A stretch of DNA of 64,000 nt from Pseudomonas marvdashtae (GCF_014268655.2 NZ_JABWQX020000001.1:898001-962000); one strand, 5' to 3'; shown: positions 34,134 to 44,500, counted from the first letter of the stretch. Numbers and translations are program-made. Notes: generated by a model not told the origin, from the sequence alone.

Positions 34134-35036
34134 TCAGCGGCCCTGTTCGGCAACCGCCTTGGCCGCCGTGATCAGGCACTTGGTCAATTCCGGGGAAGAG
34201 AACTTGGTGAGTACCCCGTTGGCGCCGGCCAGCCTGGCCTTTTCGCTGTTCATGGCGCTGTCGAGCGAGGTATGCAGCAGCACGTAGAGGTGAGCGAAGT
34301 CCGGCGTCTCGCGCAGCGTGCGGGTGAGGGCGTAGCCGTCCATCTCCGACATCTCGATATCGGAGACGATCAGGTTGATCTCTTGTGCAGTGCCCTGCAG
34401 CTCCAACAGGCAGTCGATGGCTTCCTTGGCGCTGCGGGCGGTGTGGCATTGCAGGCCGAGGTTACGCAGGGTATGCACCGATTGTTGCAGCGCCACCTGG
34501 CTGTCATCGACCACGAGGATGCGTGCGTTGCCCAGCACTTCGGCGTCTTCCATGCTCAGTTCGGTCGGCGCTGTCTCGATCTGCGCCGGGGCGATGCCGT
34601 GGATCACTTTCTCGATGTCCAGCACTTGCACCAGCGTACCGTCCACCGAGGTCACGCCGGTAATGAACGCGCGTACACCGCCGGAGCCGTAGGGCGGCGG
34701 TTTGATGTCAGTGGTCAGGCAATGGACAATCTTGCTCACGGCCTGTACGTGCAGGCCCTGCTTGGAGCGACTGACATCGGTGACGATCAGGCAGCCGCCG
34801 TCCGGATCTTCCAGCGGCCGCTCGCCGATGGCGCGGCTCAGGTCGATCACCGACAGCGATGCCCCGCGCAGCGTGGCGATGCCTTTGACGTGCGGATGCG
34901 ACTCCGGCAGCTTGGTCAGCGGCGGGCAGGGGATGATCTCACTGACCTTGAGCAGGTTGATCGCCATCAGCTTGCCGCTGCGCAAGGTAAACAGCAGAAG
35001 CGAAAGTGAATCTGCGCGGGCTTTGTTTGAAGACAT
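34134..35036 (-). CDS. Chemotaxis protein CheV
   Basis: A 300-aa CheV: an N-terminal CheW-like coupling domain (LLLFTLRSGKLMAINLLKVSEIIPCPPLTKLPESHPHVKG) and a C-terminal response-regulator receiver (ARILVVDDSQVALQQSVHTL, phospho-Asp in LIVSDIEMSEMDGYALTR, Lys in GVLTKFSS). CheV couples chemoreceptors to the CheA kinase and is tuned by phosphorylation. The ATG at 35036 has GAAGG upstream. It is a stand-alone copy with no che operon nearby; Pseudomonas encodes several CheV proteins. Confidence 0.9.
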   Translation of the reverse strand: MSSNKARADSLSLLLFTLRSGKLMAINLLKVSEIIPCPPLTKLPESHPHVKGIATLRGASLSVIDLSRAIGERPLEDPDGGCLIVTDVSRSKQGLHVQAVSKIVHCLTTDIKPPPYGSGGVRAFITGVTSVDGTLVQVLDIEKVIHGIAPAQIETAPTELSMEDAEVLGNARILVVDDSQVALQQSVHTLRNLGLQCHTARSAKEAIDCLLELQGTAQEINLIVSDIEMSEMDGYALTRTLRETPDFAHLYVLLHTSLDSAMNSEKARLAGANGVLTKFSSPELTKCLITAAKAVAEQGR

Positions 35037-35194
35037 AAAAACCTTCTGTGGAAAAAGGTAAGGCGAGCGTGAACATCGCCAAGACAGCTTTGATAATGGG
35101 TTATCGACTTGTCGGGGGCAGGCTTTAGGACGAAAACCAGTCAATAACGAGGACCGCTATAACGGGCACTGGTGAAAGGTGGTGCCCTCGGCCA

Positions 35195-36748
35195 CTACTT
35201 GAGGCCCAACCGCTTCGCCATCCGCCCCAGGTTCGCCCGGTCCAGGCCCAGCTCCCGGGCGGCACCGGCCCAGTTGTGCTGGTGGCGTTCCAAGCAGGCG
35301 CCGATTATTTGTCGCTGATAATTTTCCGTGGCCTGGCGCAAGTCACCGGACACCGTCACCATGGACTCCGGCGCAAGGCTGATCGTTGGGAGGTTTTCCG
35401 CCGCTGCATGGGGCAAGTCGAGATCCCCGGCGCTCAAGCTGAGAATCTTCGGTCGTACCTTGCAATTACCCAGTGCTTTCAAGGCGCTGCGACCGATCAG
35501 GTGTTCCAGCTCACGCACGTTGCCCGGCCAATCGTAGGCCAGCAATGCGGCCTGGGCATCGCTGGTCAGGCGAAGGCTGCCCAGGCCCATGCGCGAACGA
35601 TTCTGTTCGAGGAAGAACCCGGCGAGTAACAGCACATCGCGTCCGCGCTCACGCAGCGGTGGCACCTGCAACGGGTACACGCTCAGCCGATGGTAGAAAT
35701 CGGCCCGATAACGGCCATTGCGCACCTCCTCGGCGAGGTCGCGATTGGTCGCCGCGATCAGGCGCACATCGACGCGGTGTTCCTTGTCCGAGCCGAGCCG
35801 CTGCAACTGCCCGCTCTGCAGCACACGCAACAGCTTGGCCTGGACGGTCAGGGACAGTTCACCGACTTCATCGAGAAACAACGTGCCGCCATCGGCCAGT
35901 TCGAACTTTCCGCGTCGGTCGTTGGTGGCCCCGGTGAAGGCGCCGCGTACGTGGCCGAACAGCTCGCTTTCCACCAGAGTGTCCGGCAGGGCCGCGCAGT
36001 TGAGGCTGATCAGCGGCTGGTCGGCGCGCGGGGAGGCGGCGTGAATCGCCTGGGCCACCAACTCTTTGCCGACACCGGTTTCGCCGGTTATCAGCACAGT
36101 CAGGTCGCTGCCACCCACCAGATTGATTTCTTCCACCAAGCGTTTATGGGCCTTGCTCTGGCCGACCATGTCGCGGTGCTGCTGGCCGCTGGCCTGGCGA
36201 TAAACCTCGGCACGGTGGTGTTCGTCTTCGGCCCTCAAGGCCAGGTGCTCGATACGCTGGGCGGCGCTGACCGTTGCGGCGGCGAGGCTCGCGAAGGCTT
36301 GCAAGGCGCTCAGGTCGATGGGCTCGAAACGTTCCGGGTCCAGGGAGTCGAGGGTCAGCAACCCCCAGGGCCGTTCATCGACGAATAGCGGGCACCCCAT
36401 GCAATCGTGGACTTCGAGATGCTCGTCCAGCCCCTCGACCAGCCCATCGTATGGATCGGGCAGGTCGCTGTCGGTGGCGAAGCGCGTTGGCTGCGAACTG
36501 GCCAACAACGCCTCGAAGCGCGGGTGCTCGCTGATGCGGAATCGTCGACCCAGCGTGTCGGTGCTCAAGCCATCCACCGCCAGTGGCACCAGGCAGTCGC
36601 CGTCCAGGCGCAACAGCGCGGCGGCGTCGCATGGCAGCAGGGCGCGCAAGGCGCCAAGGAGGCGGCGGTAGCGCTCGCCCTCTGGCAGTTCGCGGGACAG
36701 GTCCGCCACCAGGGGCAGCAGCGAGGTGAGCAAGGAGGTTGCGGTCAT
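35195..36748 (-). CDS. fhpR: NO-responsive sigma-54 activator, FhpR/NorR
   Basis: A 517-aa bacterial enhancer-binding protein. N-terminal GAF sensor (about 20-170), AAA+ domain with Walker A TGETGVGKELVAQAIH and the sigma-54 contact loop GAFTGA (in HVRGAFTGATNDRRG), then a Fis-type helix-turn-helix (NWAGAARELGLDRANLGRMAKRLGL). In NorR the GAF iron senses nitric oxide. It is divergent from the flavohaemoglobin gene, the arrangement described for FhpR and fhp in P. aeruginosa. Three GT-N7-AC sites lie in the gap, the first covering its own start codon. Confidence 0.9.
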   Translation of the reverse strand: MTATSLLTSLLPLVADLSRELPEGERYRRLLGALRALLPCDAAALLRLDGDCLVPLAVDGLSTDTLGRRFRISEHPRFEALLASSQPTRFATDSDLPDPYDGLVEGLDEHLEVHDCMGCPLFVDERPWGLLTLDSLDPERFEPIDLSALQAFASLAAATVSAAQRIEHLALRAEDEHHRAEVYRQASGQQHRDMVGQSKAHKRLVEEINLVGGSDLTVLITGETGVGKELVAQAIHAASPRADQPLISLNCAALPDTLVESELFGHVRGAFTGATNDRRGKFELADGGTLFLDEVGELSLTVQAKLLRVLQSGQLQRLGSDKEHRVDVRLIAATNRDLAEEVRNGRYRADFYHRLSVYPLQVPPLRERGRDVLLLAGFFLEQNRSRMGLGSLRLTSDAQAALLAYDWPGNVRELEHLIGRSALKALGNCKVRPKILSLSAGDLDLPHAAAENLPTISLAPESMVTVSGDLRQATENYQRQIIGACLERHQHNWAGAARELGLDRANLGRMAKRLGLK

Positions 36749-36799
36749 AATGACTCCATCTGGTCATAACGACTATAAACGGCATCGTGTCTTTATGAC
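36744..36799. promoter_or_regulatory. Three NorR-type binding sites in the fhpR-fhp gap
   Basis: GTCATAATGAC (36744-36754), GTCATAACGAC (36763-36773) and GTCTTTATGAC (36789-36799) each fit the NorR core GT-N7-AC. E. coli norVW also has three such sites. They sit upstream of a sigma-54-like promoter for fhp, and the first overlaps the fhpR start, which could give autorepression. Confidence 0.78.
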
Positions 36800-36839
36800 T
36801 AGGTTGTTTTCAACCTGTTGAAATTCAACGAATAAATTC

Positions 36840-36857
36840 TTGGCATGGAAACTGATA
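36840..36857 (+). promoter_or_regulatory. Sigma-54-like promoter of fhp
   Basis: TTGGCATGGAAACTGAT has a good -24 element (TTGGCA) and, at the right distance, a weak -12 element (CTGAT in place of TTGCT). It lies 41 bp downstream of the last NorR-type site and about 42 bp before the fhp ATG. Confidence 0.55.
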
Positions 36858-36898
36858 AGCCTAGGTATCTGTTATCTGTTCCATGTGAGGAGTCACCT

Positions 36899-38080
36899 AT
36901 GCTGAGTCGAGAGCAACGCGCCATCATCCGTTCCACCGTCCCCTTGCTTGAGAGCGGTGGTGAAGCGCTGATTACTCACTTCTATCGCATGATGCTGTCC
37001 GAGTATCCAGAAGTGCGACCGCTGTTCAACCAGGCCCACCAGGCCAGTGGCGATCAGCCGCGTGCCTTGGCCAACGGTGTGCTCATGTATGCGCGGCACA
37101 TCGATCAGCTCGATCAATTGGGCGACCTGGTGGCGAAAATCGTCAACAAGCACGTTGCCTTGCAGATTCAACCAGAGCACTACCCGATTGTGGGTTCCTG
37201 CCTCCTGCGGGCGATCGCCGAGGTGCTGGGCGAGGAAATCGCTACGCCTGAAGTGATTTCGGCGTGGGGCGCCGCCTACAACCAGTTGGCCGATATTCTC
37301 ATCGGCGCCGAAGCCGGGCTGTATGACCAGAAGGCCGCGGCACCAGGCGGCTGGCGCGGCGAGCGCGAGTTCATCCTGGCGGCCAAGGTGTCGGAAAGCT
37401 CGGAGATCACCTCGTTCTACTTCGAGCCGGCGGACAAAGGGCCGATCCTTCAAGCCGAACCAGGCCAATACATTGGCCTGAAGCTGGTCCTGGATGGCGA
37501 AGAAGTGCGGCGCAATTATTCGCTGTCGGCCCTGGCGGACAACGGTCAATACCGCATCAGCGTCAAGCGCGAGGCGGGCGGTCGCGTGTCCAATTACTTG
37601 CACGACGATTTCCAGGTTGGCAGCCGCATCCCCCTGTTCCCGCCGTCCGGGGACTTTTACCTCACGGCCAGCGACAAGCCACTGGTGCTGATCAGCGGCG
37701 GCGTCGGTATCACCCCGACCCTGGCGATGTTGCAGGCGGCGCTGCAAACCGAGCGGCCGGTGCATTTCATCCACTGCGCGCGCAACGGCGGCGTCCACGC
37801 TTTCCGTGACTGGATCGACGACCTGGCCACACGTCACCCGCAGCTCAAGCGCTTCTATTGCTACGACGAAGACGACGGTTCGGGTCGCGTGGCTGACAAG
37901 GTCGGTTTGTTGGGCGAGCAACAGTTGGCGCAATGGCTGCCGGAGCAGCGGGACGTCGATGCCTACTTCCTTGGACCGAAGGGTTTCATGGCGGCCGTCA
38001 AGCGTCACCTCAAGGCCTTGGGCGTGCCGGCGGAACAGAGCCGCTACGAGTTCTTTGGTCCGGCGGCAGCGCTGGAATAA
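36899..38080 (+). CDS. fhp: Flavohaemoglobin (nitric oxide dioxygenase)
   Basis: A 393-aa flavohaemoprotein that oxidises NO to nitrate using O2 and NAD(P)H. The globin domain (residues 1-140) includes the proximal histidine region NKHVALQIQPEHYPIVG. The FAD domain has RRNYSLSAL, and the NAD domain has ISGGVGITPTLAML and the C-terminal YEFFGP. The ATG at 36899 follows GAGGAG. Regulated by the divergent FhpR through the sites upstream. Confidence 0.95.
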   Translation: MLSREQRAIIRSTVPLLESGGEALITHFYRMMLSEYPEVRPLFNQAHQASGDQPRALANGVLMYARHIDQLDQLGDLVAKIVNKHVALQIQPEHYPIVGSCLLRAIAEVLGEEIATPEVISAWGAAYNQLADILIGAEAGLYDQKAAAPGGWRGEREFILAAKVSESSEITSFYFEPADKGPILQAEPGQYIGLKLVLDGEEVRRNYSLSALADNGQYRISVKREAGGRVSNYLHDDFQVGSRIPLFPPSGDFYLTASDKPLVLISGGVGITPTLAMLQAALQTERPVHFIHCARNGGVHAFRDWIDDLATRHPQLKRFYCYDEDDGSGRVADKVGLLGEQQLAQWLPEQRDVDAYFLGPKGFMAAVKRHLKALGVPAEQSRYEFFGPAAALE

Positions 38081-38306
38081 GACAGCATCGAGCCTGCTCG
38101 CAATGGGGGCGGCGCTGTCCGCCCCTTTCCAAAGAGCCTTCCCCAGCCAGAATTAATCCACAGTTAACTCTCTTCCTGTCTATTCCCTTGATGTTGCCGA
38201 CAGCGGCTCGTTCACGGCCATGATCTGCGTGTAGACTTCGGCCATCCGATAGCGCGCCGGGTGCCGCCAGGTCGCGCGTCGATCCATGTCTATAAAGGGA
38301 AACGCA

Positions 38307-38816
38307 ATGAGTGAGGAAATGATGCGGTTAGGCCGAGAGCGGCGCTACCTCGTGCTGCTGGGGCTGATCTGCCTGGGGCTGATCGGCGGTGCGCTGTACA
38401 TGCAGGTGGTACTCGGCGAGGCGCCATGCCCACTGTGCATCCTGCAGCGCTATGCGTTGTTGCTGATCGCCATCTTCGCCTTCATCGGTGCCGCCATGCG
38501 CACGCGCCGCAGCCTGACGATTTTCGAAAGTCTCGTGGTGCTGTGTGCCCTGGCCGGGGCAGGCGTGGCGGGCCATCACGTGTACACCCAGTTTTTCCCC
38601 GCGGTCAGTTGTGGCGTCGACGTCCTGCAACCCATTGTGGACGACCTGCCGCTGGCGAAGATTTTCCCGCTGGGCTTCCAGGTCGATGGTTTCTGCTCCA
38701 CCCCGTATCCACCGATCCTGGGTCTGTCGCTGGCGCAGTGGGCGCTGGTGGCGTTCGTGTTGACCGTCGTGCTGGTGCCTTTGTTGGTGTCGCGTAATCG
38801 CAAGCCGCTTCGCTGA
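38307..38816 (+). CDS. dsbB: Disulfide bond formation protein DsbB
   Basis: A 169-aa inner-membrane quinone reductase that reoxidises DsbA. It has four hydrophobic helices, the first redox pair CPLC in APCPLCILQRYALLL, and the second pair in periplasmic loop 2 (SCGVDV and GFCSTPYPP). Length is that of typical DsbB. I chose the ATG at 38307, with AAAGGGA upstream. Pseudomonas often has two DsbB-type proteins; which one this is cannot be told here. Confidence 0.92.
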   Translation: MSEEMMRLGRERRYLVLLGLICLGLIGGALYMQVVLGEAPCPLCILQRYALLLIAIFAFIGAAMRTRRSLTIFESLVVLCALAGAGVAGHHVYTQFFPAVSCGVDVLQPIVDDLPLAKIFPLGFQVDGFCSTPYPPILGLSLAQWALVAFVLTVVLVPLLVSRNRKPLR

Positions 38817-38830
38817 AGCCACGCTTGAGA

Positions 38831-38866
38831 CGCCCCGGTTTCCTCTTTCAGGAGCCGGGGCGTTTT
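38831..38866 (+). terminator. Terminator after dsbB
   Basis: Stem CGCCCCGG (38831-38838) and CCGGGGCG (38855-38862), with an inner TCCT/AGGA pairing in the loop and a short T-run following. It is 14 bp after the dsbB stop. Confidence 0.82.
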
Positions 38867-39600
38867 GCATTTCAGTCCCGGTGGAAGACAGCCTTGATCC
38901 GGAACAAGAATGCCCTGTGACAACGTGCGACACGTTGTCACATATCTTGCCCCTGGCGACCTTTCATGACGTGAATTGTCGTCCCATCCTGCAACAAAAA
39001 AACAGCCGGATTGGCCCCGGTTCGCTCGCCAGTTCTCTGCCGAAGCAGGCATTTTTAACAGCGAAGCGTCTTGCCGCACAGCCCCCGAAAAATGGGCGCA
39101 TAAAGGGCGTTCAGGTCCGATGGAATTCCCTGGAGCTGTCTAAATCGGGCGTAGTAGCCCTACGATTTTTGGGGTTCTTGTTGAGAATTAATTTCGATAA
39201 CATGCTGGCCCGTTGCAATAGCGGCGATAGATTGTTGCCGGATCGGATAAAAATTATTTCGGGTTAAGACATGGTCTCCAAGGCTCCAGCTCACTACAAT
39301 CGCCCGCACCGATTTTCCGACCCGGCTCAAGCTTGAGCACGAGAGTGGTCGAAGGGCGCCAGCGCCCCATGCGACCCCAGGTGTCGGTGCCTCCAACTAC
39401 CCGCACCAAATGGAATTGGGCTTGAACTAGGCCTTTGACCAACGAATAAGAACTCACTGCTGGCCCAGGATGTGTCGAACAGCGTCTGACGTTCGACGGG
39501 CAGCCCTTATTCAATCCAAGAAAATGCCAACCCTTGGCAGGGTGAAGTGTTGGCGATCAAAACCCAACTGCATTGCGCAAGCTGCTTTAGAGGTCGTGAG
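38867..39600. other. Long leader region upstream of cyoA
   Basis: No credible gene in 734 bp. Frames at 38881-39267 (+) and 39254-39514 (-) lack ribosome-binding sites and family features. A Fur-like TGAGAATTAATTTCG at 39182-39196 (10 of 14 positions of the 7-1-7 Fur motif by my count) could tie the oxidase operon to iron supply. The promoter is not obvious. Confidence 0.4.
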
Positions 39601-40548
39601 ATGAGTAAAAACAGGTACCCCCGATTACTAGGCTTGTTGCCGTTGCTCGGCACGTTGCTGCTGGGAGGCTGCAACATGACCTTGCTCGATCCCAAGGGCC
39701 AGGTCGGCCTGGATGAACGAAACCTGATCATCACCGCCACGCTGCTGATGTTGCTGGTCGTCGTGCCGGTTATCGTCATGACGTTCCTGTTCGCCTGGAA
39801 ATACCGCGCGTCCAACACCAGTGCCACGTACACGCCGAAATGGTCCCACTCGACCAAAATCGAAATCGCGGTGTGGACCATTCCGGTACTGATCATCATT
39901 GCCCTGGGTTACATCACCTACAAATCGACCCACGCCCTGGACCCTTATCGTCCGCTGGATTCCGACGTCAAGCCGATCACCATCGAAGTGGTCTCGATGG
40001 ACTGGAAGTGGCTGTTCATCTATCCGGAACAAGGCATCGCCACGGTCAACAAGATCGTGTTCCCGGCCCATACGCCGATCAACTTCAAGGTCACCTCCGA
40101 CACCGTGATGAACTCGTTCTTCATCCCGGGCCTGGGCGGCCAGATCTATGCGATGGCCGGCATGCAGACCAAGCTGCACCTGATCGCCAACCAGAACGCC
40201 GAACTCGACGGTATCTCCGCCAACTACAGCGGCGCGGGCTTTACCGGCATGAAGTTCAAAGCAATCGCCACGACCCAGGAAGACTTCGACGCCTGGGTCA
40301 ACGATGTGAAGAAGGCACCTAAACAGCTTGAAAAAGCTGAATACGAAGCCCTTTCCAAGCCGAGCCAGAACAACCCAGTCGAACTCTACTCGTCGGTCAC
40401 GCCGAACCTGTTCCAGACCATCATCGATAAGTATGAAGGGATGAATCCGGGCAAGCCGATGCATCACGAGAAGAAAGACAAGGAAGTGGCCCACAACATG
40501 GAAGGGATGGACATGAGCTCGCATTCAGCTGCCGGGGCAGAGGAGTAA
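39601..40548 (+). CDS. cyoA: Cytochrome o ubiquinol oxidase subunit II
   Basis: A 315-aa lipoprotein subunit of the bo3 quinol oxidase. It has a lipobox LLLGGC (cysteine near residue 24), two membrane helices (LIITATLLMLLVVVPVIVMTFLFAWKY and IAVWTIPVLIIIALGYITYKS), then a periplasmic cupredoxin domain without the CuA ligands, as expected for quinol oxidases. The ATG at 39601 follows an AGGTCGTGAG site. First gene of cyoABCDE. Confidence 0.95.
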   Translation: MSKNRYPRLLGLLPLLGTLLLGGCNMTLLDPKGQVGLDERNLIITATLLMLLVVVPVIVMTFLFAWKYRASNTSATYTPKWSHSTKIEIAVWTIPVLIIIALGYITYKSTHALDPYRPLDSDVKPITIEVVSMDWKWLFIYPEQGIATVNKIVFPAHTPINFKVTSDTVMNSFFIPGLGGQIYAMAGMQTKLHLIANQNAELDGISANYSGAGFTGMKFKAIATTQEDFDAWVNDVKKAPKQLEKAEYEALSKPSQNNPVELYSSVTPNLFQTIIDKYEGMNPGKPMHHEKKDKEVAHNMEGMDMSSHSAAGAEE

Positions 40549-40551
40549 ACG

Positions 40552-42582
40552 ATGTTTGGTAAATTAAGTTGGGAAGCGATCCCGTTCCACGAGCCGATTG
40601 TCATGGTGACCCTCGCCATCATCGCGCTCGGTGGTCTGGCGTTGTTCGCAGGTATCACTTATTTCAAGAAGTGGAGCTACCTGTGGACCGAGTGGTTGAC
40701 TTCGGTAGACCACAAGAAGATCGGCGTGATGTACATCATCGTCGCCATGGTCATGTTGCTGCGCGGCTTTGCCGACGCGATCATGATGCGTACCCAGCTG
40801 GCCATGGCCACCGAGGGTTCGCCCGGCTACCTGCCGCCTGAACACTACGACCAGATCTTCACCGCCCACGGTGTGATCATGATCATCTTCATGGCGATGC
40901 CATTCTTCACCGGCCTGATGAACCTTGCAGTGCCGCTGCAGATCGGCGCGCGTGACGTGGCCTATCCGTTCCTGAACTCCTTGAGCTTCTGGCTGTTGGT
41001 GTCCGGCGTGGTGCTGATCAACCTGTCCCTGGGCGTCGGCGAATTCGCCAAGACCGGTTGGGTTGCCTATCCGCCGCTGTCGGGCCTGCAATACAGTCCG
41101 GGCGTGGGGATGGATTACTACATCTGGGCGCTACAGCTATCCGGGTTGGGTACGACGCTGACGGGGGTCAACTTCCTGGCCACCGTGCTGAAGATGCGTA
41201 CCCCGGGCATGAAGCTGATGGACATGCCGATCTTCACCTGGACCTGCACCTGGGCCAACGTACTGATCGTCGCTTCGTTCCCGATCCTCACCGCTACCCT
41301 GGCTCTGCTGACGCTTGACCGCTACATGGATTTCCACATTTTCACCAATGAACTGGGTGGAAATCCGATGATGTACGTCAACCTGTTCTGGGCCTGGGGT
41401 CACCCTGAGGTGTACATCCTGATCCTGCCGGCGTTCGGTATCTTCTCCGAAGTCATCTCGACCTTCTCCGGCAAGAAACTGTTCGGCCACCACTCGATGA
41501 TCTACGCTTCCGGCGCGATCTCGGTACTGGGCTTCATGGTCTGGCTGCACCACTTCTTCACCATGGGTTCGGGTGCCAGCGTCAACGCCTTCTTCGGTTT
41601 GGCGACGATGCTGATTTCGATCCCGACGGGTGTGAAGCTGTTCAACTGGCTGTTCACCATCTATCAGGGCCGCCTGCGTTTCACCAGTCACGTGCTGTGG
41701 ACCCTGGGCTTCATGGTGACCTTCGCCATCGGCGGCATGACCGGCGTACTGCTGGCCATTCCGGGTGCGGACTTCGTGCTGCACAACAGCCTGTTCGTGA
41801 TCGCGCACTTCCATAACGTGATCATCGGCGGCGCCGTGTTCGGCTACATCGCGGGTTTTGCGTTCTACTTCCCGAAAGCGTTCGGCTTCAAGCTGCACGA
41901 AGGTTGGGGCAAGGCAGCGTTCTGGTTCTGGATCTCGGGCTTCTTCGTCGCATTCATGCCGCTCTATGCACTGGGTTTCATGGGCATGACCCGTCGTCTG
42001 AACGCCACCACCAACCCTGAATGGGTGCCGTACCTGTACGTCGCCATGTTCGGTGCGGTGATGATCGCGGTCGGCATCGCCTGCCAGCTGATCCAGTTGT
42101 ACGTCAGTGTGCGTGACCGCAAGAAGCCGGAAAACATGTGCGAACACGGTGACCCGTGGAATGCCCATACCCTGGAATGGTCGACTTCTTCGCCACCCCC
42201 GTTCTACAACTTTGCCGTGCTGCCAAAAGCGGACGTCATCGATCCGTTCACCGAAGCCAAGGAAGACGGTACCGCATACCAGGCTCCGGCCAAGTACGCG
42301 CCGATCCACATGCCCAACAACACCGCTACCGGTGTGGTCATGGGCGCGCTGTTGACCGTGTTCGGTTTCGCGATGATCTGGCACATCTGGTGGCTGGCCA
42401 TCGCCAGCCTGGTCGGCACCGTGGTGTATTTCACCATCCATGCCGCCCGTGATGATCAGGGCTACATGGTGCCGGTGGATGTCATCGAGCGCATCGAAGC
42501 CGAGCAGCACAAGCGTCTGGTCGCGGCCGGGAAAGTCCCAGCCTCCGCCACCCGTGTTGAAACCTCGTTGGAACAGGCTTAA
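40552..42582 (+). CDS. cyoB: Cytochrome o ubiquinol oxidase subunit I
   Basis: A 676-aa catalytic subunit with about 15 membrane helices that binds haems b and o3 and CuB, reduces O2 and pumps protons. The CuB/tyrosine segment is [22 protein letters not shown], the double histidine is in [10 protein letters not shown], and haem ligands are in [13 protein letters not shown]. The early [12 protein letters not shown] motif is typical. It starts 3 bp after cyoA. Confidence 0.97.
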   Translation: MFGKLSWEAIPFHEPIVMVTLAIIALGGLALFAGITYFKKWSYLWTEWLTSVDHKKIGVMYIIVAMVMLLRGFADAIMMRTQLAMATEGSPGYLPPEHYDQIFTAHGVIMIIFMAMPFFTGLMNLAVPLQIGARDVAYPFLNSLSFWLLVSGVVLINLSLGVGEFAKTGWVAYPPLSGLQYSPGVGMDYYIWALQLSGLGTTLTGVNFLATVLKMRTPGMKLMDMPIFTWTCTWANVLIVASFPILTATLALLTLDRYMDFHIFTNELGGNPMMYVNLFWAWGHPEVYILILPAFGIFSEVISTFSGKKLFGHHSMIYASGAISVLGFMVWLHHFFTMGSGASVNAFFGLATMLISIPTGVKLFNWLFTIYQGRLRFTSHVLWTLGFMVTFAIGGMTGVLLAIPGADFVLHNSLFVIAHFHNVIIGGAVFGYIAGFAFYFPKAFGFKLHEGWGKAAFWFWISGFFVAFMPLYALGFMGMTRRLNATTNPEWVPYLYVAMFGAVMIAVGIACQLIQLYVSVRDRKKPENMCEHGDPWNAHTLEWSTSSPPPFYNFAVLPKADVIDPFTEAKEDGTAYQAPAKYAPIHMPNNTATGVVMGALLTVFGFAMIWHIWWLAIASLVGTVVYFTIHAARDDQGYMVPVDVIERIEAEQHKRLVAAGKVPASATRVETSLEQA

Positions 42583-42585
42583 ACC

Positions 42586-43212
42586 ATGTCGAACTTAGTG
42601 ACCACTGTTGGACACGCCCATGGTCATGACCATGGGCACGATGACCATCACCACGACTCGGGCGAGATGACCGTATTCGGTTTCTGGCTCTACCTGATGA
42701 CCGACTGCATTCTGTTTGCGTCGATCTTCGCGGTGTACGCGGTGCTGGTAAACAACGTCGCCGGTGGCCCTTCGGGCGCCGACATCTTCGAACTGCCGTA
42801 CGTACTGGGCGAAACCGCGCTGCTGCTGTTCAGCTCGATCACCTACGGCTTCGCCATGCTGGCGTTGTTCAAGGGCAAGAAAACCCAGGTCCTGGGCTGG
42901 TTGGCCATGACCTTCCTGCTGGGCGCCGGCTTTATCGCCATGGAGATCAACGAGTTTCATATCTTGATCGCCGAAGGCTACGGCCCTAGCCGCAGCGGTT
43001 TCCTGTCCGGGTTCTTCACCCTGGTCGGAACCCACGGCCTGCACGTGACCAGCGGTCTGATCTGGATGGCGATCATGATGTATCAGGTCCAGAAAAACGG
43101 CCTGACCGCCACCAACAAGACACGCCTGAGCTGCCTGAGCCTGTTCTGGCACTTCCTGGACGTGGTGTGGATCTGCGTATTCACCGTTGTTTATCTGATG
43201 GGGACCCTGTAA
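42586..43212 (+). CDS. cyoC: Cytochrome o ubiquinol oxidase subunit III
   Basis: A 208-aa membrane subunit with five hydrophobic helices. The N terminus is histidine-rich ([15 protein letters not shown]), and later [14 protein letters not shown] and [22 protein letters not shown] mark the COX3 fold. It starts 3 bp after cyoB and abuts cyoD (TAAATG). Confidence 0.96.
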   Translation: MSNLVTTVGHAHGHDHGHDDHHHDSGEMTVFGFWLYLMTDCILFASIFAVYAVLVNNVAGGPSGADIFELPYVLGETALLLFSSITYGFAMLALFKGKKTQVLGWLAMTFLLGAGFIAMEINEFHILIAEGYGPSRSGFLSGFFTLVGTHGLHVTSGLIWMAIMMYQVQKNGLTATNKTRLSCLSLFWHFLDVVWICVFTVVYLMGTL

Positions 43213-43548
43213 ATGGCTAACGCTCATTCCCATGATGGCCACGACGCCGGCCACGGCAGCGTCAAGTCCTACGCCATCGGCTTCATCCTGTCGGTGATCC
43301 TGACTGTCATTCCGTTCGGCCTGGTGATGTACCCATCGCTGCCCAAGAGCCTGACGCTTTGGATCATCCTGATCTTCGCCGTGGTCCAAGTATTGGTCCA
43401 CCTGGTGTACTTCCTGCACCTGGACCGTTCGGCCGCCCAGCGTAACAACGTGATTGCGTTCGTCTTCGCCGCGTTGGTGATCGTACTGTTGGTCGGCCTG
43501 TCGTTGTGGATCATGTTCAGCATCCACACCAACATGATGGCGCACTGA
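43213..43548 (+). CDS. cyoD: Cytochrome o ubiquinol oxidase subunit IV
   Basis: A 111-aa membrane subunit with three helices ([65 protein letters not shown]) and a histidine-rich N terminus. CyoD aids assembly and CuB loading of subunit I. Translationally adjacent to cyoC. Confidence 0.95.
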   Translation: MANAHSHDGHDAGHGSVKSYAIGFILSVILTVIPFGLVMYPSLPKSLTLWIILIFAVVQVLVHLVYFLHLDRSAAQRNNVIAFVFAALVIVLLVGLSLWIMFSIHTNMMAH

Positions 43549-43559
43549 GGAAACTCCGG

Positions 43560-44447
43560 ATGTCACTGAAGCACTTTATCCAAATCACCAAGCCGGGGAT
43601 CATTTTCGGTAACGTGCTTTCTGTGGCGGGCGGGTTTTTCCTGGCCTCGAAAGGGCATGTCGATCTGGCCATCTTTCTGGCGGCGATGATCGGCACCTCC
43701 CTGGTGGTGGCGTCCGGTTGCGTGTTCAACAACTGCATCGACCGCGACATCGACATCAAGATGGAACGCACCAAGAATCGGGCGCTGGTCCAAGGCCTGA
43801 TTCCGGTGCAACTGGCCCTGGCATTCGCCACGGTGCTGGGCGTGGCCGGCGTGGCGCTGCTTTATTGGGTCGCCAACCCGTTGGCGGCGTTGTTCGCGGT
43901 GATCGGTTTTGTCATCTACGTCGGCCTCTACAGCCTGTACCTCAAGCGCAAGTCGGTCCACGGCACGCTGGTGGGCAGCCTGTCGGGGGCGATGCCGCCG
44001 GTGATCGGTTATGTCGCGGTCAGCAACAGCTTCGACATGGCCGCGCTGACGCTACTGGTGATGTTCAGCCTGTGGCAGATGCCGCATTCCTACGCCATCG
44101 CAATCTTCCGCTTCAACGACTACCTGGCGGCCTCGATTCCGGTGCTGCCGGTCAAGCGTGGCATTCAGGTCGCCAAGAAGCACATCCTGCTCTACATCCT
44201 GGCCTTCCTCGTGGCGACCTTGATGTTGACCTTCAGCGGCTACGCCGGCATGAGCTACCTCGCCGTCGCCGCCGCCATGGGCATGTACTGGCTGTACATG
44301 GCCTGGACCGGCTACAAGGCCGTGGATGACACGGTCTGGGCACGCAAGCTGTTCGTGTTCTCGATCTTCACCATCACCGCCCTGAGCGTCATGATGTCTC
44401 TGGACTTCAAAGTGCCGAGTGAGCTGCTGCTGACCTACGCACCTTAA
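43560..44447 (+). CDS. cyoE: Protohaem IX farnesyltransferase (haem O synthase)
   Basis: A 295-aa polytopic UbiA-family prenyltransferase that converts haem B to haem O for the oxidase. The aspartate motif is [20 protein letters not shown] (first polyprenyl-binding site), followed by [24 protein letters not shown] chose the ATG at 43560, 12 bp after cyoD, over the longer frame that overlaps it. Last gene of the operon; a terminator follows 16 bp later. Confidence 0.95.
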   Translation: MSLKHFIQITKPGIIFGNVLSVAGGFFLASKGHVDLAIFLAAMIGTSLVVASGCVFNNCIDRDIDIKMERTKNRALVQGLIPVQLALAFATVLGVAGVALLYWVANPLAALFAVIGFVIYVGLYSLYLKRKSVHGTLVGSLSGAMPPVIGYVAVSNSFDMAALTLLVMFSLWQMPHSYAIAIFRFNDYLAASIPVLPVKRGIQVAKKHILLYILAFLVATLMLTFSGYAGMSYLAVAAAMGMYWLYMAWTGYKAVDDTVWARKLFVFSIFTITALSVMMSLDFKVPSELLLTYAP

Positions 44448-44463
44448 GTTTCAGACGCTGCAT

Positions 44464-44500
44464 AAAAAGCCCCGCCTTCGAGAGAAGCGCGGGGCTTTTT
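44464..44500 (+). terminator. cyo operon terminator, copy 1 of an identical pair
   Basis: A-run, GCCCCGC stem, loop, GCGGGGC stem and T-run. The 37 bases are repeated without change at 45262-45298, on the far side of the toxin-antitoxin genes. That makes this both the cyo terminator and one end of a direct repeat. Confidence 0.92.

Noticed and set aside
38881..39514. Small frames on both strands upstream of cyoA
   Set aside because: They lack start signals and family features, overlap one another, and are probably leader DNA.
41137..42510. 457-aa minus-strand frame opposite cyoB
   Set aside because: Rich in His/Gln/Arg/Asp as expected for the antisense of a membrane protein gene; cyoB is certain.
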